A DNA stretch of 25,119 nt from assembly GCA_021151615.1 (NCBI GenBank), contig JAGKXA010000041.1, positions 1 to 25,119 on the forward strand. The letters run 5' to 3'. The notes under the pieces are model-generated. The model ran no database searches and had not been told where the DNA came from. It was given only the letters and a program-made list of their open reading frames with translations. How positions within the stretch are numbered: position 1 is the first letter of the stretch; every line of letters starts with the position of its first letter. Positions 23,039-25,119 of this stretch are shown here, piece by piece. Both the position numbers and the translations under genes were made by a program. The DNA comes from Cellvibrionaceae bacterium. GTDB lineage: Bacteria; Pseudomonadota; Gammaproteobacteria; Pseudomonadales; Cellvibrionaceae.

Positions 23039-24102
23039 GCAAAATCTCCGGATCCTATCACCTTGCCATTTGTCACAACTCGCTGATAAAAATCCAGTGC
23101 CTGCCTGGCAAACAACACTGGCCATGTATTTTTATAATCTACGCTACAGGGCGCCAACGTAAAGTTCATACCACCGTCACTGTGTATCGTGGGCAGCAAC
23201 AATTCATAAAGCCCAAACGCAATTGCCGGATCAAAATAGGGCTCACAACAACTTAACCGTAACAATTGTGCTATCGCATCGCTGCGGCGATAGTCAACGT
23301 TTGATGTATCACCAGAGAATATTACTTTCGCCAAGTGCGAAACCCATTTTTTACCCAACGAATAATCAATACCAATATCATCACCAAGCAATAGTGCCCC
23401 CTCTAACGCATAAGCAATACTGTGAGGATTATGATCATGAAAACTGGCTTGGTTAAATTCATTAACCACGGTTGGCAAGATTACATTTACCTGATCCAGT
23501 ACACATTGATCATGCTGATATGCAGCCGCTTTGCGTAAGGCTGCCAGAACTTTTAGTTGGTACGGACCAGATCGGGTAGACCAGCGATCCGGAGCATTCG
23601 AGGGACGCTGATCAAACCAGCGTACGGGTGTGAGCTCTGTATTAGAAAAAAAAGTACCGATGTATGCACGTAACTCTGCGGCATCCCATAGATTTATATC
23701 CGTAAGCTCAGCAATATCAGTGATGCCACGCCACAGCATTGCCAAATCAAAAATGAACATCCCCTGATTACGCCAATCTACGCTCACTGCTGCGTATGGC
23801 GAATACTCCCGCGTGGATGGTGGTGTTGGGCGAGACCAGAGCAGCTGCTGACGTTGAATTACCTTCCGTGCATTATCAATGAGCGTCTTTTCATACCCGT
23901 AAGACTGCAGTAGGTACGCGATATAAGATAAGTAATAACCCGCAATTTCAGGATAAGAATAAAGTGATCGGTTAAACTGGTCTAGCGACCCTGAAATTGT
24001 ACCATCGTTAAAAACATGCGGCTGCGACAACCAGGAATCCATTTTTTTTACTTGCAACGAAATGGATAAGTTTTCTAAACCTAGTACCTTATTGCAAAAC
24101 AT
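23026..24102 (-). CDS. Protein of unknown function in glycan cluster, probably alpha/alpha-toroid
   Basis: A 358-residue soluble protein I cannot assign to a named family. It is predominantly helical, with repeated pairs of helices and aromatic loops: YPEIAGYYLSYIAYLLQSYGYEKTLIDNARKVIQRQ at 50-85, QGMFIFDLAMLWRGI at 113-127, SIAYALEGALLLGD at 228-241, YRRSDAIAQLLRL at 269-281 and DGGMNFTLAP near 315. Helical-pair repeats, conserved Trp/Tyr/Asp/His and DGG-like loops recall alpha/alpha-toroid enzymes such as polysaccharide lyases and sugar epimerases, but this is a shape judgement only. It starts nine bases after the CbiM-like gene, with an AGGA ribosome site, and overlaps the radical SAM gene by 13 bases. 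Its operon position suggests work on the same glycan. Confidence 0.75.
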   Translation of the reverse strand: MFCNKVLGLENLSISLQVKKMDSWLSQPHVFNDGTISGSLDQFNRSLYSYPEIAGYYLSYIAYLLQSYGYEKTLIDNARKVIQRQQLLWSRPTPPSTREYSPYAAVSVDWRNQGMFIFDLAMLWRGITDIAELTDINLWDAAELRAYIGTFFSNTELTPVRWFDQRPSNAPDRWSTRSGPYQLKVLAALRKAAAYQHDQCVLDQVNVILPTVVNEFNQASFHDHNPHSIAYALEGALLLGDDIGIDYSLGKKWVSHLAKVIFSGDTSNVDYRRSDAIAQLLRLSCCEPYFDPAIAFGLYELLLPTIHSDGGMNFTLAPCSVDYKNTWPVLFARQALDFYQRVVTNGKVIGSGDFACLY

Positions 24103-24111
24103 ATTCCTGCC

Positions 24112-24825
24112 TTATTTTTCTTTTCCTATATACCAATCATCGCGATAGGTTTTCACCAAATCAGGATAAAGTACCGTCATTACAGTGGCAAGAATCCCGT
24201 TGAGAAATCCTTCCGGAAACGTGAGCAACACAAATATCCAGAAATGCTCGCTCACTGCTTCAAGTTGGATTGCACTGTCGGTGACATAAAACAACAACCA
24301 GGAGCAAGCACCAATTAATGAACAGCTGAGCATTGCGCCAAAAAATCCCACTCCCCAAAAATAAGTAAATGGATTTTTAAACTTCCAGCGATTTACCAAC
24401 CAGATCACCAACCAGGCCCAGCTGGCGGGAACCAGCACACTCAACACAAAATCCACGGGGAAAGTGCGCAGGTCAAATTGCGCCAGCGCCATATCCCATT
24501 CCAGATTGGCGGCGCGAATCGGTATTTGATAAACCTCCAACACCACCAACGCACCGGCACCAATCAACAGCGCAAAACTCCAGCCAAACACCATGGTAGT
24601 CACAATCATCATGAGTGGATGGATTGCAATGGCACTCCACACCGAGACTTGCAGTAACCAGATCACCGCCAAACACAGGATCGCCGCAAAAAAAACATGC
24701 TGACGCTGTGAATCGGCCAGTAACAATTTCCAGGGAGCAGTTAGCAGCGCAGCCAGTAAGGCGACCGATGCAATGGCACTACTGGTCCAAAATAAGTTGG
24801 CGCCAGGTGCAAACAGCAAATTCAT
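24112..24825 (-). CDS. CbiM-like integral membrane protein (energy-coupling factor permease family)
   Basis: A 237-residue protein with about six to seven membrane helices. The pattern W-KLLLAD..RQH-FFAAILCLAVIWLLQV, then AIHPLMMIVTTMVFGWSFALLIGAGAL, matches the short CbiM/energy-coupling-factor permease-like proteins annotated in Pseudomonas and relatives. True CbiM proteins move cobalt or nickel with partner CbiN/Q/O subunits, none of which are in this window. The N-terminal metal-binding Met-His motif of CbiM is not present at the start here. It follows the HIT gene by nine bases and precedes the unknown toroid-like gene by nine bases. The substrate and role are unknown. Confidence 0.65.
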   Translation of the reverse strand: MNLLFAPGANLFWTSSAIASVALLAALLTAPWKLLLADSQRQHVFFAAILCLAVIWLLQVSVWSAIAIHPLMMIVTTMVFGWSFALLIGAGALVVLEVYQIPIRAANLEWDMALAQFDLRTFPVDFVLSVLVPASWAWLVIWLVNRWKFKNPFTYFWGVGFFGAMLSCSLIGACSWLLFYVTDSAIQLEAVSEHFWIFVLLTFPEGFLNGILATVMTVLYPDLVKTYRDDWYIGKEK

Positions 24826-24834
24826 AGGTAGTGT

Positions 24835-25119
24835 TTAAACCTGCGCTTCCCGATGACCTTGTGCTTGCAAGGTGGTACGAATTTTTTCTGCTGTCTGTTT
24901 TAACGTATCGGCGTCGGCGTTTTTGGCATACTCAAAACTTAAATCTTTCATGGAGTCCATAGGTACCACATGCAGATGAGTGTGCGGCACTTCCAGGCCA
25001 GCGATCATTAAACCTACGCGAGTAGCGGGGTATGCGACTTTCAACGCATTGGCGATTTTATGGCTGACTTGCATCAAGTGCGCTGCAAGATCCAACGGCA
25101 AATCGCTCCATTGGTCAAT
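24835..25119 (-). CDS. HIT family protein (N-terminus beyond window)
   Basis: The last 94 residues of a histidine-triad nucleotide-binding protein. The catalytic triad lies in LEVPHTHLHVVP (H46, H48 and H50 of the visible part), preceded by the usual helix LAAHLMQVSHKIANALK. HIT proteins hydrolyse or transfer nucleoside phosphates, for example AMP-lysine or dinucleotide polyphosphates. The reading frame stays open to the window edge (IDQWSDLPLDL), so the gene is cut there. The apparent start at 25101 is a TTG inside the gene, not the real one. The CbiM-like gene follows nine bases later on the same strand. The family is secure, the substrate is not. Confidence 0.9.
   Translation of the reverse strand: MDQWSDLPLDLAAHLMQVSHKIANALKVAYPATRVGLMIAGLEVPHTHLHVVPMDSMKDLSFEYAKNADADTLKQTAEKIRTTLQAQGHREAQV

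Overview
The window looks like chromosomal DNA of a flagellated gammaproteobacterium, most likely from the Pseudomonadales/Cellvibrionaceae side (Cellvibrio-like). The basis is the fleS-fleR-fliE-fliF flagellar genes, RpoN-type promoters in front of them, a PA3496-type small protein and moderate GC content. The genus is an inference from gene content, not from a search.

Region 1 (1-8570): flagellar regulation and basal body, interrupted. fliF (cut by the window edge) and fliE are on the minus strand. fleR (flrC) and fleS (flrB) lie on the same strand about 3.8 kb away. fliE and fleS each have a sigma-54 promoter candidate with correct GG-N10-GC spacing. Between fleR and fliE sit genes that do not look flagellar: a VapB/VapC-type toxin-antitoxin pair with a palindromic operator candidate, a six-helix membrane protein divergent from a TetR regulator, a Gly/Cys-tailed membrane-anchored protein, and two near-identical copies of a 66-residue PA3496-like gene that bracket the TetR block as direct repeats.

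Region 2 (8570-9392): a textbook sigma-70 promoter, a long structured leader that I read as a yybP-ykoY manganese riboswitch, and a TMEM165/GDT1 (MneA-like) Mn exporter gene.

Region 3 (9439-17379): a set of genes in alternating orientation that appears to form one undescribed pathway. It contains a CDP-alcohol phosphotransferase and an LPG-synthase/flippase-type membrane protein (+); a RibD-C-type reductase, a medium-chain dehydrogenase without zinc ligands and a 6-pyruvoyl-tetrahydropterin-synthase homologue lacking its catalytic residues (-); a GT4 glycosyltransferase and a SAM methyltransferase (+); and an LTA-synthase-like membrane sulfatase-fold protein (-). Pterin/pyrimidine-type chemistry, glycosylation, methylation and membrane phospholipid-type steps together suggest an unusual modified glycolipid or pterin glycoside. 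This is inference.

Region 4 (17422-25119): a tightly packed minus-strand run: a HIT protein (cut by the window edge), a CbiM-like membrane protein, a protein of unknown fold, a radical SAM/SPASM enzyme with a C-terminal beta domain, a GT2-GT4 fusion, a methyltransferase and a WecB-type UDP-GlcNAc 2-epimerase. Several genes overlap by 4-13 bases. It looks like a surface-polysaccharide locus.

No rRNA, tRNA, CRISPR array, transposase or integrase was seen.
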